Positions 25,315 through 34,144 of a stretch of 64,000 bases of DNA are shown here, piece by piece. The notes under the pieces were generated by a model that searched no databases, was not told where the DNA came from, and saw nothing but the letters and a program-made list of their open reading frames with translations. Origin of the DNA: Marispirochaeta sp. (lineage in GTDB: Bacteria; Spirochaetota; Spirochaetia; JC444; Marispirochaetaceae); contig NZ_OY764209.1 in assembly GCF_963668165.1 (NCBI RefSeq), positions 310,001 to 374,000 of the forward strand, written 5' to 3'. Position numbers and translations under genes: made by a program. Numbering within the stretch: the first letter of the stretch is position 1; every line of letters begins with the position of its first letter.

Positions 25315-26301
25315 CTATACTGTTTCCCATTGACCGGTTTCAGCTGACCGGAAGATCGCATCCAGTACCTTCTGGTTTGCTGTTGCGTCCTGAGGAGGGG
25401 TGGGGACCGGGCGGTCTTCCAGTACTGCCAGGGAGAACTGGTCAAAGAGTTCGGCGTACTGGTCGGTAACGGGGAACTGGATTTCCCGGCTGCCGACTCC
25501 GGTGGTCACGGTAACCTTTGCCGGGACGTCGGGGTACATGTTGTAGGGCAGGTGAACAGTCAGGCTGCCTTTTGATCCGAGGACGTCGACCCGCTGGCAG
25601 GGAGCGGACTGGGTGCCCACGGTAAAGGTAGCCCGGGGGCCGCCAAAGTCTATCAGCGCGGAGGTCAGTATGTCGGTTCCAAGGTCCGGGTCTCGTACGA
25701 TGTGGCTGACGACTCTTTCAGGTTCGCTGTCCAGTATAAAGCGGGCGGAGCTGACGGCGTAACAGCCGATGTCGTAGAGGGCCCCTCCGCCGACTTCTTT
25801 TCTGTTACGGATGTTCGAGGGATCGGAGTTGTTATAGGAGAAAAAGACGTTGACCCCATGGACATCCCCGATTTCGCCTACCTTTATCAGATCCCGGACC
25901 CGTTTCCACTGGGGATGCAGGCGATACATAAAGGCTTCCATAACCTTGACCCCTTTGGACCGGGCATATTCGACGGCCGCGTTGGTCTCATCGGCGGTCA
26001 TGGTAAATGGCTTTTCGCAGAGAATGTGCTTTCCCGCGTCCGCAGCTTTGCGCACCCATTCGGCATGCAGACTGTTCGGAAGAGGAATATACACCGCCTG
26101 TACCTCCTTATCCGCCAACAGTTCCTCATATGAACCATAGGCTTTCGGAATCCCGAACTCCTGCGCGGCAGCTTCGGCCTTTTCCCTGGACCGGGATGCG
26201 ATGGCGGCAATCTTGACTATTGATGAATCCCTGACAGGAATTTGAATACGCTGACGAAAATGTCCGGAGACCGAGAGGACTCCCCATACAAGTGCTGACA
26301 T
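25315..26301 (-). CDS. Gfo/Idh/MocA-family NAD(P)-dependent oxidoreductase
   Basis: A 328-residue enzyme of family length. N-terminal Rossmann domain with the SRSREKAEAAAQEFGIPKAYGSYEELL segment, VYIPLPNSLHAEW, and the CEKPF motif (Lys at about residue 94, catalytic in the family). The C-terminal sheet domain contains GGGALYDIGCYAV, whose Asp and nearby His/Tyr usually complete the active site. Family members oxidise or reduce sugars, inositols or their derivatives; the substrate is not predictable. The nucleotide loop reads GVLSVSGHF rather than GxGxxG, a common variant. GGAGGAG lies seven bases upstream of the ATG. Confidence 0.88.
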   Translation of the reverse strand: MSALVWGVLSVSGHFRQRIQIPVRDSSIVKIAAIASRSREKAEAAAQEFGIPKAYGSYEELLADKEVQAVYIPLPNSLHAEWVRKAADAGKHILCEKPFTMTADETNAAVEYARSKGVKVMEAFMYRLHPQWKRVRDLIKVGEIGDVHGVNVFFSYNNSDPSNIRNRKEVGGGALYDIGCYAVSSARFILDSEPERVVSHIVRDPDLGTDILTSALIDFGGPRATFTVGTQSAPCQRVDVLGSKGSLTVHLPYNMYPDVPAKVTVTTGVGSREIQFPVTDQYAELFDQFSLAVLEDRPVPTPPQDATANQKVLDAIFRSAETGQWETV

Positions 26302-26356
26302 ACTACTCCTCCTTATCAGTTTTCAACATAATCAGGCACGCAAAAAAAGAAAAGGA

Positions 26357-27922
26357 CTATTCTGCAGAAACCCGCAGCCGGTATCCGGCTCCCTCCTGCG
26401 GGTACTCCTCGTACTGCCGCGTTTCCAGCCGATAGGTACCGGGAGAAAAAGTGTATGCTATACGGGCGTTGTACTCATCGCCGTCGTCATCACTCTCCTG
26501 CAGTATTTGTTGATTCTCGTCATAGAGAGTCAGATAAGTATCCAATGGTCCTTCGGTTTCGAAGATTACAGCTGTTGCCGTTTTAATCGTAAAAACGATC
26601 CAGTCCGTATCACCGGAGGTGGAAAAACTGTGATCCCTGATTACTGATCTCCCCGGTAAAGGTATTTCAAGCTCCGAGGCTTCTTCCCGGCTGTTATCCG
26701 GTTCAAACTCATCGAAAACAGGAACAAAAAAATCAGCGGAAAGGGTATATTCTCCTGTGCCTCCATCTTCATAATGCCGGACTTGCAGCAGATAGGTTTC
26801 GTTTCCATTGACCGGACCGTAGCTGATCCGCGCCTGAACGTCGCCGCCGCCGTCATCATCGGAAACCAGGAGTTCGCCTGCTTCATTGTAGAGCTCCATA
26901 TAGGTATCCAGGTTCCCGCCTGTGACCAGATTCAGGAAGGATTCTTCCTGTGTTCGCGGAATGGTAATTCGGTACCAGTCGACATCGCCGGAAGGGAAAA
27001 TACGATAGTGGCCTGTCCCGCCGTCAATCTCCAGGGGGTTTGCATCCACCATGCGGTTATTCGGCTCACTTGCCTCGGCCTCAAACTCTTCATAACGGCT
27101 GATCAGCCGATAGGCACCCGTCTCCGAGCTGTCGTATCCGCGTACCGCGACAATTACTGTATCACCCGGTGCAATATCAATAGAGACCCGGGCGTTCTGG
27201 TCGTCGGAATCATCGTTCTCGGCCAGCGGTTCGCTGAAGTTCCCATTACCGTAGACCTCAATATAGGTATCAAGATCTCCGGCGGTCATCACTGTCAGTA
27301 TGGAAGGATTCTCTTCCTCCGAAAGAGTAAAGGAAAACCAGTCGGTGTCCCCTTCGGGATACAGAGTCCTTCCGTTCAGTTCGCTTCCCGGCATCACCGC
27401 CAGGGGACTTAGCTGGGAATCCGGCTCATACAGATCTGCAGCGGAAGCCCCATACTGTGCAGGCGCCAGCAACTCAAATATCGCAGGGGTCATGGGCAGG
27501 CGCAGCTCCTTTCCTGTTATTACCTTGGCGCTTTCATCGGTAAGAGAGATAAACAGATTCAGGGAATCCCCTATCCGAAAAACTGTTCCGTTCAAGATGA
27601 GAAAGCCCTCTCCGGGACGGCTCCAGACGGATATACGATGTCCGGAGCGTCTGCTCATCCGGATAGGCAGGGAAGCTGCAAGATATTCACCCAGCAGCAC
27701 GGCTTCTCCGTTCATTACAACAGCACCGACACGGACATCCGCAGGCGGCCGGTCCCCGCCAAGTTCACGAACAAGCATTTCCGATACCTCGTCTACCATC
27801 CAGCTCAAGGCCTTGTGGCTCGTCTCATCGCTGTCGCCGGACGAGGGGGAGACCTGGGCGAAGAGTCCAAATCCCGAAACAAATACAAACAACAAAAAAA
27901 CTGGGAAAAAACGGTTTTTCAC
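26357..27922 (-). CDS. Secreted protein with three pre-peptidase C-terminal (PPC) domains
   Basis: A signal peptide (KNRFFPVFLLFVFVSGFGLFA) precedes an N-terminal domain of about 130 residues (DEVSEMLVRELGG, FRIGDSLNLFISLTD) resembling lipoprotein/FlgO-like outer-envelope modules. Three beta domains follow at roughly 165-280, 285-400 and 405-520, each with EPD/EPNN, GDTDW(F/Y/I) and LDTY(I/M/L)xLY signatures of PPC domains. These fold as jelly-roll modules on secreted proteins and bind surfaces or assist secretion; no catalytic domain is present. GTG at 27922 is preferred as start because CCGAGG precedes it; the ATG at 27940 has none. Function unknown. Confidence 0.8.
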   Translation of the reverse strand: MKNRFFPVFLLFVFVSGFGLFAQVSPSSGDSDETSHKALSWMVDEVSEMLVRELGGDRPPADVRVGAVVMNGEAVLLGEYLAASLPIRMSRRSGHRISVWSRPGEGFLILNGTVFRIGDSLNLFISLTDESAKVITGKELRLPMTPAIFELLAPAQYGASAADLYEPDSQLSPLAVMPGSELNGRTLYPEGDTDWFSFTLSEEENPSILTVMTAGDLDTYIEVYGNGNFSEPLAENDDSDDQNARVSIDIAPGDTVIVAVRGYDSSETGAYRLISRYEEFEAEASEPNNRMVDANPLEIDGGTGHYRIFPSGDVDWYRITIPRTQEESFLNLVTGGNLDTYMELYNEAGELLVSDDDGGGDVQARISYGPVNGNETYLLQVRHYEDGGTGEYTLSADFFVPVFDEFEPDNSREEASELEIPLPGRSVIRDHSFSTSGDTDWIVFTIKTATAVIFETEGPLDTYLTLYDENQQILQESDDDGDEYNARIAYTFSPGTYRLETRQYEEYPQEGAGYRLRVSAE

Positions 27923-28040
27923 ATTAACCTCGGTATACATCGAATTTTACAGTTGTAATAGTATCACTTCCCCTTCGGATTTTTCATTTTTTCTGGCCAA
28001 ATGCCCCTGCTTTCCTTATGTTTAAGTACAAACAGGCCAG

Positions 28041-28119
28041 GCGAAGGAGCGGCTTTGCTGGCTCTGAGCGTGGCAGAACGGAGCCGGAGGACGGGAACTG
28101 TCCGATGGCGTCCGAGAAA
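28041..28119 (-). repeat. Inverted copy of the dispersed GC-rich repeat
   Basis: The reverse complement reads CTCGGACGCCATCGGAC, then CCTCCGGCTCCG and AAAGCCGCTCCTTCGCC, matching the 6641-6830 family. It ends directly at the AAAGGAG ribosome site of the osmF-like gene, so it forms the 5' untranslated part of that operon or lies over its promoter. Nothing else is seen in 27923-28127. Confidence 0.7.
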
Positions 28120-28130
28120 AAGGAGTCATG

Positions 28131-29066
28131 ATGAAACAGATAGTATCATTGATTTTAATCAGTCTGGCTGTCAATACGGTTTTCGCTGCCGGAGGAAACG
28201 AAAAAACAGAAGAAATAAAGGGACCCATTATTGTTGCCTCAAAAATCGACACCGAAGGGGCCCTGCTGGGGAACGTGATCATGAAGGTCCTGGAAAACGA
28301 TGGTTTTACTGTGGAAAACCGTACGGAGTTCGGTCCTACCGATGTAGTGCGGAAAGCCATCATAGCAGGAGAAATCGATATCTATCCTGAATATACCGGC
28401 AACGGTGGGTTTTTCTTTTCCGACACACCAACGGAAACCTGGAAGAACCGGAAAGCCGGTTATGAGCTTGTAAGAAAGCTGGACCTGGAAAAGAATAATC
28501 TTGTCTGGCTTGAGCCCGCACCGGCAAACAATACCTGGGCTATCGCCATCCGGGAGGATGTCGCCGGGCCGAATAATCTTAAAAGCCTGGAAGATCTCGC
28601 TGACTATATTAATTCCGGAAGCGAATTCAAGATTGCCGGCAGCGAGGAGTTTGCCACCAGGCCTGACGCCCTGCCGGCCTTTGAAGAGACCTACGGATTC
28701 TCCCTCTCCGGAGAGCAGATGCTGATTCTCTCCGGCGGAAACACCGCCACCACCGAACAGGCAGCCAGCCGGGGTACCAGCGGGGTCAACGCGGCCATGG
28801 CATACGGTACAGACGGACAGCTGCCCGCTCTTGGGCTGGTGGTCCTGGAAGATTCCAAAGGTGTCCAGCCTGTCTACGAGCCCGCTCCCATTATTCGCAA
28901 GGAGGTTCTGGACAGATATCCGGAGATCGCCGATCTGCTGGAACCGGTCTTCAGCAGACTCGATCTGGTAACCCTGCAAAATCTCAATGCAAAGATCGCC
29001 GTGGAAGGCATGAGTGCTGAACAGGTGGCCGAAAACTGGCTGATTGAGGCCGGGCAGCTGCAATAG
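28131..29066 (+). CDS. osmF: Osmoprotectant-type ABC transporter substrate-binding protein (OsmF/YehZ-like)
   Basis: A 311-residue exported binding protein with a short signal peptide (VSLILISLAVNTVFAAGGNE). It has the OpuAC/OsmF fold markers: SKIDTEGALLGNVIMKVLE, the DIYPEYTGNG loop near residue 84 that lines the ligand pocket, and NLKSLEDLADY. Relatives bind glycine betaine, choline or other quaternary amines. ATG 28131 is five bases after AAAGGAG; ATG 28128 is also possible. First gene of a four-gene operon in the order of E. coli yehZYXW. Confidence 0.87.
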   Translation: MKQIVSLILISLAVNTVFAAGGNEKTEEIKGPIIVASKIDTEGALLGNVIMKVLENDGFTVENRTEFGPTDVVRKAIIAGEIDIYPEYTGNGGFFFSDTPTETWKNRKAGYELVRKLDLEKNNLVWLEPAPANNTWAIAIREDVAGPNNLKSLEDLADYINSGSEFKIAGSEEFATRPDALPAFEETYGFSLSGEQMLILSGGNTATTEQAASRGTSGVNAAMAYGTDGQLPALGLVVLEDSKGVQPVYEPAPIIRKEVLDRYPEIADLLEPVFSRLDLVTLQNLNAKIAVEGMSAEQVAENWLIEAGQLQ

Positions 29067-29074
29067 CATATACT

Positions 29075-30202
29075 GTGGGCCAAAGAAGCTACTCCGCGGT
29101 CATTACCTCAAGCATAATCGGAGGGCTGACGCTGCTTCCCTTTCTCTCCTACGCGCCCAACCGGGTCGCCGAGGGTACAGACCTGTATCTATGGGAAATA
29201 GACCCCTTGCTCCTGCTGTTTCCCGGCGGATTGATACTGCTGCTGGTACTCGCAAGCAGGAGCCACCGGAAGCGCATGGAGCTGTTCTTTCCGGCCCTGA
29301 TAAGTGCCTCTGCCTTGTTCATACTCAGCATGGCAGGCGAAACCATCCCTGTGGAAGAAGCGGCGACCGCCCGCATCGGCGGAAACTGGGGCTTCTGGGG
29401 CTGGATCCTGACAGCTTACCTGTACGGCAGTTCCCTGAAGCGCTCATCCTCCGCTCTTCTCATGACCATTGGAATCACCCTGGTCATTCTGCTGACAGGA
29501 GCCCTGGACTTCTTCGGTCCGGTACGGGAATTTGCCGTAAAAGAGGCGCGTTTTTATACCGAAGTCAGAACCCATCTATCTTTGGCGGGAAGCGCAACCC
29601 TGATAGCAGCTCTTGTTGCCGTCCCAGCGGGAATAAGCGCGCACAGGATTCCAGCTTTTTCCAAAGCAGCCTTTACCGGGGCCAACGTAATTCAAACCTT
29701 GCCCAGTCTGGCCCTCTTCGGCCTGATGATAGCCCCCCTTTCCTGGCTCTCCATGCGTTTTCCGGTTCTGCGGGAGCTGGGGATAAAGGGGGTCGGGAAC
29801 TTCCCTGCTATATTAGCCTTAAGTGGCTACGCCGCCCTGCCAATACTGCGGAACACCTACACAGGACTCAAAGTTATACCTGCCGGGGCGGTCCAGGCGG
29901 GGCGGGGAATGGGAATGAGTCCCTTCAAACTGCTGGGCCTGGTGGAAATCCCACTGGCCCTGCCGGTCCTGCTCGCCGGACTGCGTATCGCCTTTGTGCA
30001 GGCTATCGGAAACACTACCGTAGCAGCACTGATCGGCGCGGGAGGACTCGGTTACTTTGTTTTTCAGGGCCTCGGGCAGGCCGCGCCTGATCTGATTCTG
30101 CTGGGAGTCGTCCCGCTTATTGCCATTACCGTGGGGGCAGACAAAGGACTTAAACTGCTTGAATACCTGCTGACACCTAAGCCCTTCAGGGAGAAGTCAT
30201 GA
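29075..30202 (+). CDS. yehY: Osmoprotectant-type ABC permease (YehY-like)
   Basis: A 375-residue inner-membrane protein. About five hydrophobic segments fill the first 160 residues (LTLLPFLSYA, LLLLFPGGLILLLVLA, LILLTGALDFFG), an extension characteristic of YehY-type subunits. The binding-protein-dependent permease domain follows with the EAA loop VQAGRGMGMSPFKLLGLVEIPLALPVLLAG near residue 270, which docks on the ATPase. GTG start eight bases after the osmF stop. Its end overlaps the ATPase start (ATGA). Confidence 0.87.
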   Translation: MGQRSYSAVITSSIIGGLTLLPFLSYAPNRVAEGTDLYLWEIDPLLLLFPGGLILLLVLASRSHRKRMELFFPALISASALFILSMAGETIPVEEAATARIGGNWGFWGWILTAYLYGSSLKRSSSALLMTIGITLVILLTGALDFFGPVREFAVKEARFYTEVRTHLSLAGSATLIAALVAVPAGISAHRIPAFSKAAFTGANVIQTLPSLALFGLMIAPLSWLSMRFPVLRELGIKGVGNFPAILALSGYAALPILRNTYTGLKVIPAGAVQAGRGMGMSPFKLLGLVEIPLALPVLLAGLRIAFVQAIGNTTVAALIGAGGLGYFVFQGLGQAAPDLILLGVVPLIAITVGADKGLKLLEYLLTPKPFREKS

Positions 30203-31317
30203 TACGATTTGAGGAAATACACAAATCCTATGACGAGAAACAGGCCCTTGCCGGGGTGGATATCAGACTGCCGAAGGGCAAAATCAGCGTGATAATCGGT
30301 CCTTCGGGCTGCGGCAAGTCGACCATGCTCAAACTTATTAACCGGATGATCGATCCCGACACCGGTCAGATCATTATCGATGATATCCCGGTCCGCCAAC
30401 ATTCTCCCCATGAACTGCGCCTGGGAATCGGATACGTAATTCAGGAGATCGGGCTTTTTCCACACTTCACGGTCGAAGAGAATATCCTTATTGTTCCCCG
30501 GCTTCTGAAGTGGCGGGAACAGAAAAAAGCAGAGCGTCTTCAGGAGCTTATGAAGCTGATCGGACTAAGCGACGAGTACCGGGGTAAATATCCCCATGAA
30601 CTCTCCGGCGGCGAGGCCCAGCGGGTTGGAGTTGCCAGGGCATTGGCGGCAGACCCGGAAATCCTGCTGATGGACGAACCCTTCGGGGCCGTCGACCCTT
30701 TGAACCGTTCGGTACTGCAGGACGAGTTTGCCGCGATCCAGGCCAAAGTGCAAAAGACGGTGGTCTTCGTTACCCACGATATTGACGAGGCAATCCGGCT
30801 GGCGGACCATCTGGTTATTATGCGCGAGGGAACCGTCGTACAGGCAGGTTCGCCGGAGGAGATACTCCAGAAGCCGGCAGGCCGTTTTGTGCGGGACTTT
30901 ATCGGCGCCGACCGGGCCATTAAGCGGCTATCCCTCTTCTCACTCAAGGATATAATGCAGCCGGTTTTCCCCGCCCGGATTGGAAATCCGATACCCGTCG
31001 GTGCTGAGGGCAAAGCCTATGTATGGGTTATCAGCAAAGAGGGCTATCTTATCGGGTGGGCTGACCTGGCCGACAGGGATCCGGAGCAAAACCTTGCAGC
31101 AGACGAGCTCACCCGGGTCGCCGCTGCGGAGCTCGCGGTGTTCGAAACCTCCAGCCTGAAGACCGCCCTCTCCAGAATGATGGGCCAGGGAATCCGCAAT
31201 CTCCCGGTACTGGACCGGGAGTGGCACCTGGTTGGTCAGGTAAATTTGCGGGACATCGAACAGCTGGCAGGCTCCGAAGGGGACCTGCCCCGGACAGAAG
31301 GAGCTGCAGTGCGATGA
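30199..31317 (+). CDS. yehX: Osmoprotectant-type ABC ATPase with CBS-like tail (YehX-like)
   Basis: A 372-residue ATPase: Walker A GPSGCGKST (residues 34-42), Q-loop YVIQEIGLFP, signature LSGGEAQRVG, Walker B ILLMDEPFGAVD, H-loop VTHDIDEA. After residue 250 there is a regulatory tail ending in a CBS-like module (TALSRMMGQGIRNLPVLDREWHLVGQV), as in OpuAA/ProV-type ATPases, where such modules sense ionic strength. ATG overlaps the previous stop and its TGA overlaps the following ATG, indicating tight coupling. Confidence 0.92.
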   Translation: MIRFEEIHKSYDEKQALAGVDIRLPKGKISVIIGPSGCGKSTMLKLINRMIDPDTGQIIIDDIPVRQHSPHELRLGIGYVIQEIGLFPHFTVEENILIVPRLLKWREQKKAERLQELMKLIGLSDEYRGKYPHELSGGEAQRVGVARALAADPEILLMDEPFGAVDPLNRSVLQDEFAAIQAKVQKTVVFVTHDIDEAIRLADHLVIMREGTVVQAGSPEEILQKPAGRFVRDFIGADRAIKRLSLFSLKDIMQPVFPARIGNPIPVGAEGKAYVWVISKEGYLIGWADLADRDPEQNLAADELTRVAAAELAVFETSSLKTALSRMMGQGIRNLPVLDREWHLVGQVNLRDIEQLAGSEGDLPRTEGAAVR

Positions 31318-32042
31318 AAATCCCCCGACTTATACCGGTCTTTCTATTTCCTGCCCTTCTGCTTCTTTTTTCAGCTTCGGTTCCCGCACAGCGACTGCTG
31401 CTGGGCAGCCTGTTCCCCGGAACAGAGGAGCTGATCTACCCGCGCTCTCCTCTTCTGAGCCTTTTGGGAACACACCTTGTTTTAACGGCCATCTCGACGG
31501 CGGCTGCCACCGCAGCGGGCTTCCTGCTGGGACTCTTTGCTTATCTGGAGCCCAGTGGCGCCGGAAGGCGCAGCGTGGCAGGACTCTCCGGGGTTGCCCA
31601 GACATTTCCTCCCGCGGCTGTCATCGCCCTGGCTGTACCGTCCCTTGGCTTCGGTGCGCCTCCAGTGCTGCTGGCCCTCTTCCTTTACGGTATGCTGCCT
31701 GTTGTGGTCAACACAACCAAGGGCTTCGACAGCGTTTCGCCGCGGGTCCGGGAGGCCGCAAAGGGTGTAGGAATGAACCGTTTCCGCCAGTTTGTCCTGG
31801 TTGAGTTTCCCCTGGCCCTGCCGGTGATTCTGGCGGGAGTACGAATATCCGCGGTAATTAATGTGGGAACCGCAGCCATAGGCGCAGTGGCCGGAGCAGG
31901 GGGACTCGGGGCCCCGATCATCGCAGGGCTGGTGCGCTTTAATCCTGCCCTGGTGCTCCAGGGAGCCCTGGCAACAGCTTTTTTAGCCTTAAGCATCGAC
32001 GCATTGTTTGGACTTTTCACAGACACCCTGCAGCGTCAGTGA
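31314..32042 (+). CDS. yehW: Osmoprotectant-type ABC permease (YehW-like)
   Basis: A 242-residue membrane protein with a hydrophobic N-terminus (IPVFLFPALLLLFSASVPA) and the permease domain: EAAKGVGMNRFRQFVLVEFPLALPVILAGVRI is the EAA loop (residues 145-175), followed by GTAAIGAVAGAGGLGAPI. The frame is open further upstream but ATG 31314 is chosen since it forms the ATGA overlap with the ATPase gene. With the other permease it would make a heterodimeric channel. Confidence 0.9.
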   Translation: MKIPRLIPVFLFPALLLLFSASVPAQRLLLGSLFPGTEELIYPRSPLLSLLGTHLVLTAISTAAATAAGFLLGLFAYLEPSGAGRRSVAGLSGVAQTFPPAAVIALAVPSLGFGAPPVLLALFLYGMLPVVVNTTKGFDSVSPRVREAAKGVGMNRFRQFVLVEFPLALPVILAGVRISAVINVGTAAIGAVAGAGGLGAPIIAGLVRFNPALVLQGALATAFLALSIDALFGLFTDTLQRQ

Positions 32043-32101
32043 TCCCTTCTGGTTTAAGTAATCCGTGTCAAGGTGTTGTTCATTGATGCTAACTTCGCTG
32101 A

Positions 32102-33007
32102 TCATTCTGTAGATTCCATGCTGGCCCGCAGGTGCTCGACCCAGGCAGCGAGTACCGGATAGCGTGTTTTATCCTTGTGAATAGCGTAGCGGAACTCCCG
32201 ACGCAGAACAATCCCTTCTATATATGTTTCAGATAGTTCTCCCCGTTCGATTTCGTCTGCCACGGCAATCCTGGGAAGAACAGTTACCCCAAATCCTGCG
32301 GTCACAACCTTTTTTATGCCTTCGATATTATTAATAGTATGGCCCAGCGAATAATCTATGCCGTACCGCGTAAAGAGGCTTTCGATAATAGAGCGGGTAC
32401 CGCTTCCATCCTCACGCATTATGAAGTTTTCCCGCGCAATCTCGGATTTGTCAATCATGTCAGTACGACTCCATGGATGATTGGATGAGCAGACAAGGCA
32501 GAGAGGATCAACTGCAAGAAATCGGGTAATCAGGTCGGGATGTTCCAAAGGTCCCTCCACTACACCAATATCCAGCTGATTACCAAGAAGGCCTTCACGG
32601 ATTCTCGCCGTGTTATCAACCACAATACCAATCCTGATCCCCGGATAGGCCTCTGTAAATCTGCGGATCCTCGATGGCAGTATAAAACTGCCAATGGTCA
32701 TACTTGCACCGATTCGAAGCCTCTCTTCCCGGAGTTCGGCTATGGCTTCCATCCGAAAACCTGCCTCAAGAAAGATGGAGTTGATCCGGCGCACATGATC
32801 CAGAAAGACCTCCCCCGCGTAGGTCAGCGAGAGGCGGCGCCTAAAACGGTCAAAAAGGCGGACCCCCAGCTGCTGTTCCAGTTCCGCAACACTCTGGCTT
32901 ACCGCAGGCTGGGTAACACACAGAATATCCGCAGCGGCGGACATGGTTCCGGACCTGGAAACTTCGAGAAACACCTCCATATGACGTTTGCTTATGTATA
33001 AGTTCAT
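32102..33007 (-). CDS. LysR-family regulator (YeiE/CysL-like)
   Basis: A 301-residue LysR protein. The HTH is at residues 17-40 (AAADILCVTQPAVSQSVAELEQQLGVRLFDR). The effector domain has RIGASMTIGSFILPSRIRRF and GTRSIIESLF segments, typical of the CysL/YeiE branch, which respond to sulfur or related anions in characterised cases. Divergent from the YeiH-type membrane protein at 33074, the same pairing as yeiE-yeiH in enterobacteria, so that gene is the probable target. Confidence 0.9.
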   Translation of the reverse strand: MNLYISKRHMEVFLEVSRSGTMSAAADILCVTQPAVSQSVAELEQQLGVRLFDRFRRRLSLTYAGEVFLDHVRRINSIFLEAGFRMEAIAELREERLRIGASMTIGSFILPSRIRRFTEAYPGIRIGIVVDNTARIREGLLGNQLDIGVVEGPLEHPDLITRFLAVDPLCLVCSSNHPWSRTDMIDKSEIARENFIMREDGSGTRSIIESLFTRYGIDYSLGHTINNIEGIKKVVTAGFGVTVLPRIAVADEIERGELSETYIEGIVLRREFRYAIHKDKTRYPVLAAWVEHLRASMESTE

Positions 33008-33021
33008 TCTAATGTTTCCTC

Positions 33022-33039
33022 TAAAATAATATTATTTTA
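33022..33039. promoter_or_regulatory. Perfect 18-bp palindrome, candidate LysR operator
   Basis: TAAAATAATATTATTTTA lies midway in the 66-base divergent region between lysR and yeiH. It fits a T-N11-A LysR box. AATGTTTCCT occurs twice around it (33011-33020 and 33049-33058). AT-richness alone makes such palindromes likelier, so confidence is moderate. Confidence 0.5.
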
Positions 33040-33073
33040 CTTATTTCAATGTTTCCTGTACATTCCTGCTCAT

Positions 33074-34021
33074 ATGAACACTGAATACCTGATCGGATTT
33101 ATTCTCGTAGCGGCCACAGTTGCCGCAGGACTTGCAGCTTCCAGTATGCTTCCCGCCCTGGGTTCTGTTACCGCCGCCATTCTGGCGGGAATGCTCGTTG
33201 GAAACTTGAGCCCCTGGCCGGAAAAAGGGAAAAGGGGAATCAAACTCTGCGAAAAGCGGCTTCTGAACATCGCCATCGCCCTGATGGGATTTGAATTGGA
33301 GTTCCATGCCGCAGCAGGCCTCGGAGGGGAAACCATTCTGGTAATTATTGGGGTAATTGCCTTTTCCATCACCGCCGGTATTTTATTCGGAGCACTCCTT
33401 CCTGTACCGAAACGTCTGGCTTTACTGTTAGGAATTGGGAACGGGGTCTGCGGTTCCGCGGCAATTGCGGCGGCCGCTCCGCTGATTGAAGCCAGGCAGG
33501 AGGAGATCGGAATATCCATTGGAATCGTGAATCTGCTGGGAGCCATTGCCATTTTTCTGCTGCCTTTCCTGGCACGGATTCTGAAGCTCGACACTGTTCA
33601 AAGCAGTCTTTTAATCGGCGGCACTGTTCAGGCTGTCGGTCAGACACTGGCAACAGGCTTACGGATGGGAGAAGAGATTGCCCGCCTTGCCGTAATAGTC
33701 AAGATGGGGCGGGTCCTGCTGCTCGGTGCTGTGCTGATAGCCTTGAGCTTGACCTTCCGCACAAGGAACTCCGGGGGTTTTCCAATTCCTCCCTTTATTG
33801 TTGCCTTTGTTATCTTCGCTTTGACTGTTAATGTTTTCCCTCTATCTCCGGGACTACTCTCTGTAATCGGGACCATCAAAACCGCGCTTCTTCTTTGCGC
33901 CATGGCAGCTATCGGTATGTCGATAGAATTCAGAAGTCTCGCCCGTCACGGTATTCTTGCTTTGAGTGCGGGTGCTGCAATTTTCAGTATGAATATCGCC
34001 CTGGTGTTGGGGGCAATGTAG
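33074..34021 (+). CDS. YeiH/UPF0324-family putative anion exporter
   Basis: A 315-residue integral membrane protein with about ten hydrophobic segments. Family markers: GMLVGNLSPWPEKGKRGIKLCEKRLLNIAIALMGFELEF near residue 40, GNGVCGSAAIAAAAPLIEA near 130, and KMGRVLLLGAVL near 215. Family members are annotated as putative sulfate or sulfite exporters. The divergent LysR neighbour supports regulated anion export. No clear Shine-Dalgarno was seen before the ATG. Confidence 0.85.
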   Translation: MNTEYLIGFILVAATVAAGLAASSMLPALGSVTAAILAGMLVGNLSPWPEKGKRGIKLCEKRLLNIAIALMGFELEFHAAAGLGGETILVIIGVIAFSITAGILFGALLPVPKRLALLLGIGNGVCGSAAIAAAAPLIEARQEEIGISIGIVNLLGAIAIFLLPFLARILKLDTVQSSLLIGGTVQAVGQTLATGLRMGEEIARLAVIVKMGRVLLLGAVLIALSLTFRTRNSGGFPIPPFIVAFVIFALTVNVFPLSPGLLSVIGTIKTALLLCAMAAIGMSIEFRSLARHGILALSAGAAIFSMNIALVLGAM

Positions 34022-34144
34022 AGCAGTAGCAGAACAGCTATACTTTAAACATTCGTTTATTCAACCGTAATACCCCCGTAATGGGCCCCTGCAGCATCCT
34101 CCTGTATCTTCAAGGCACGAAAACACCACAGGAGGTGCTGATTT

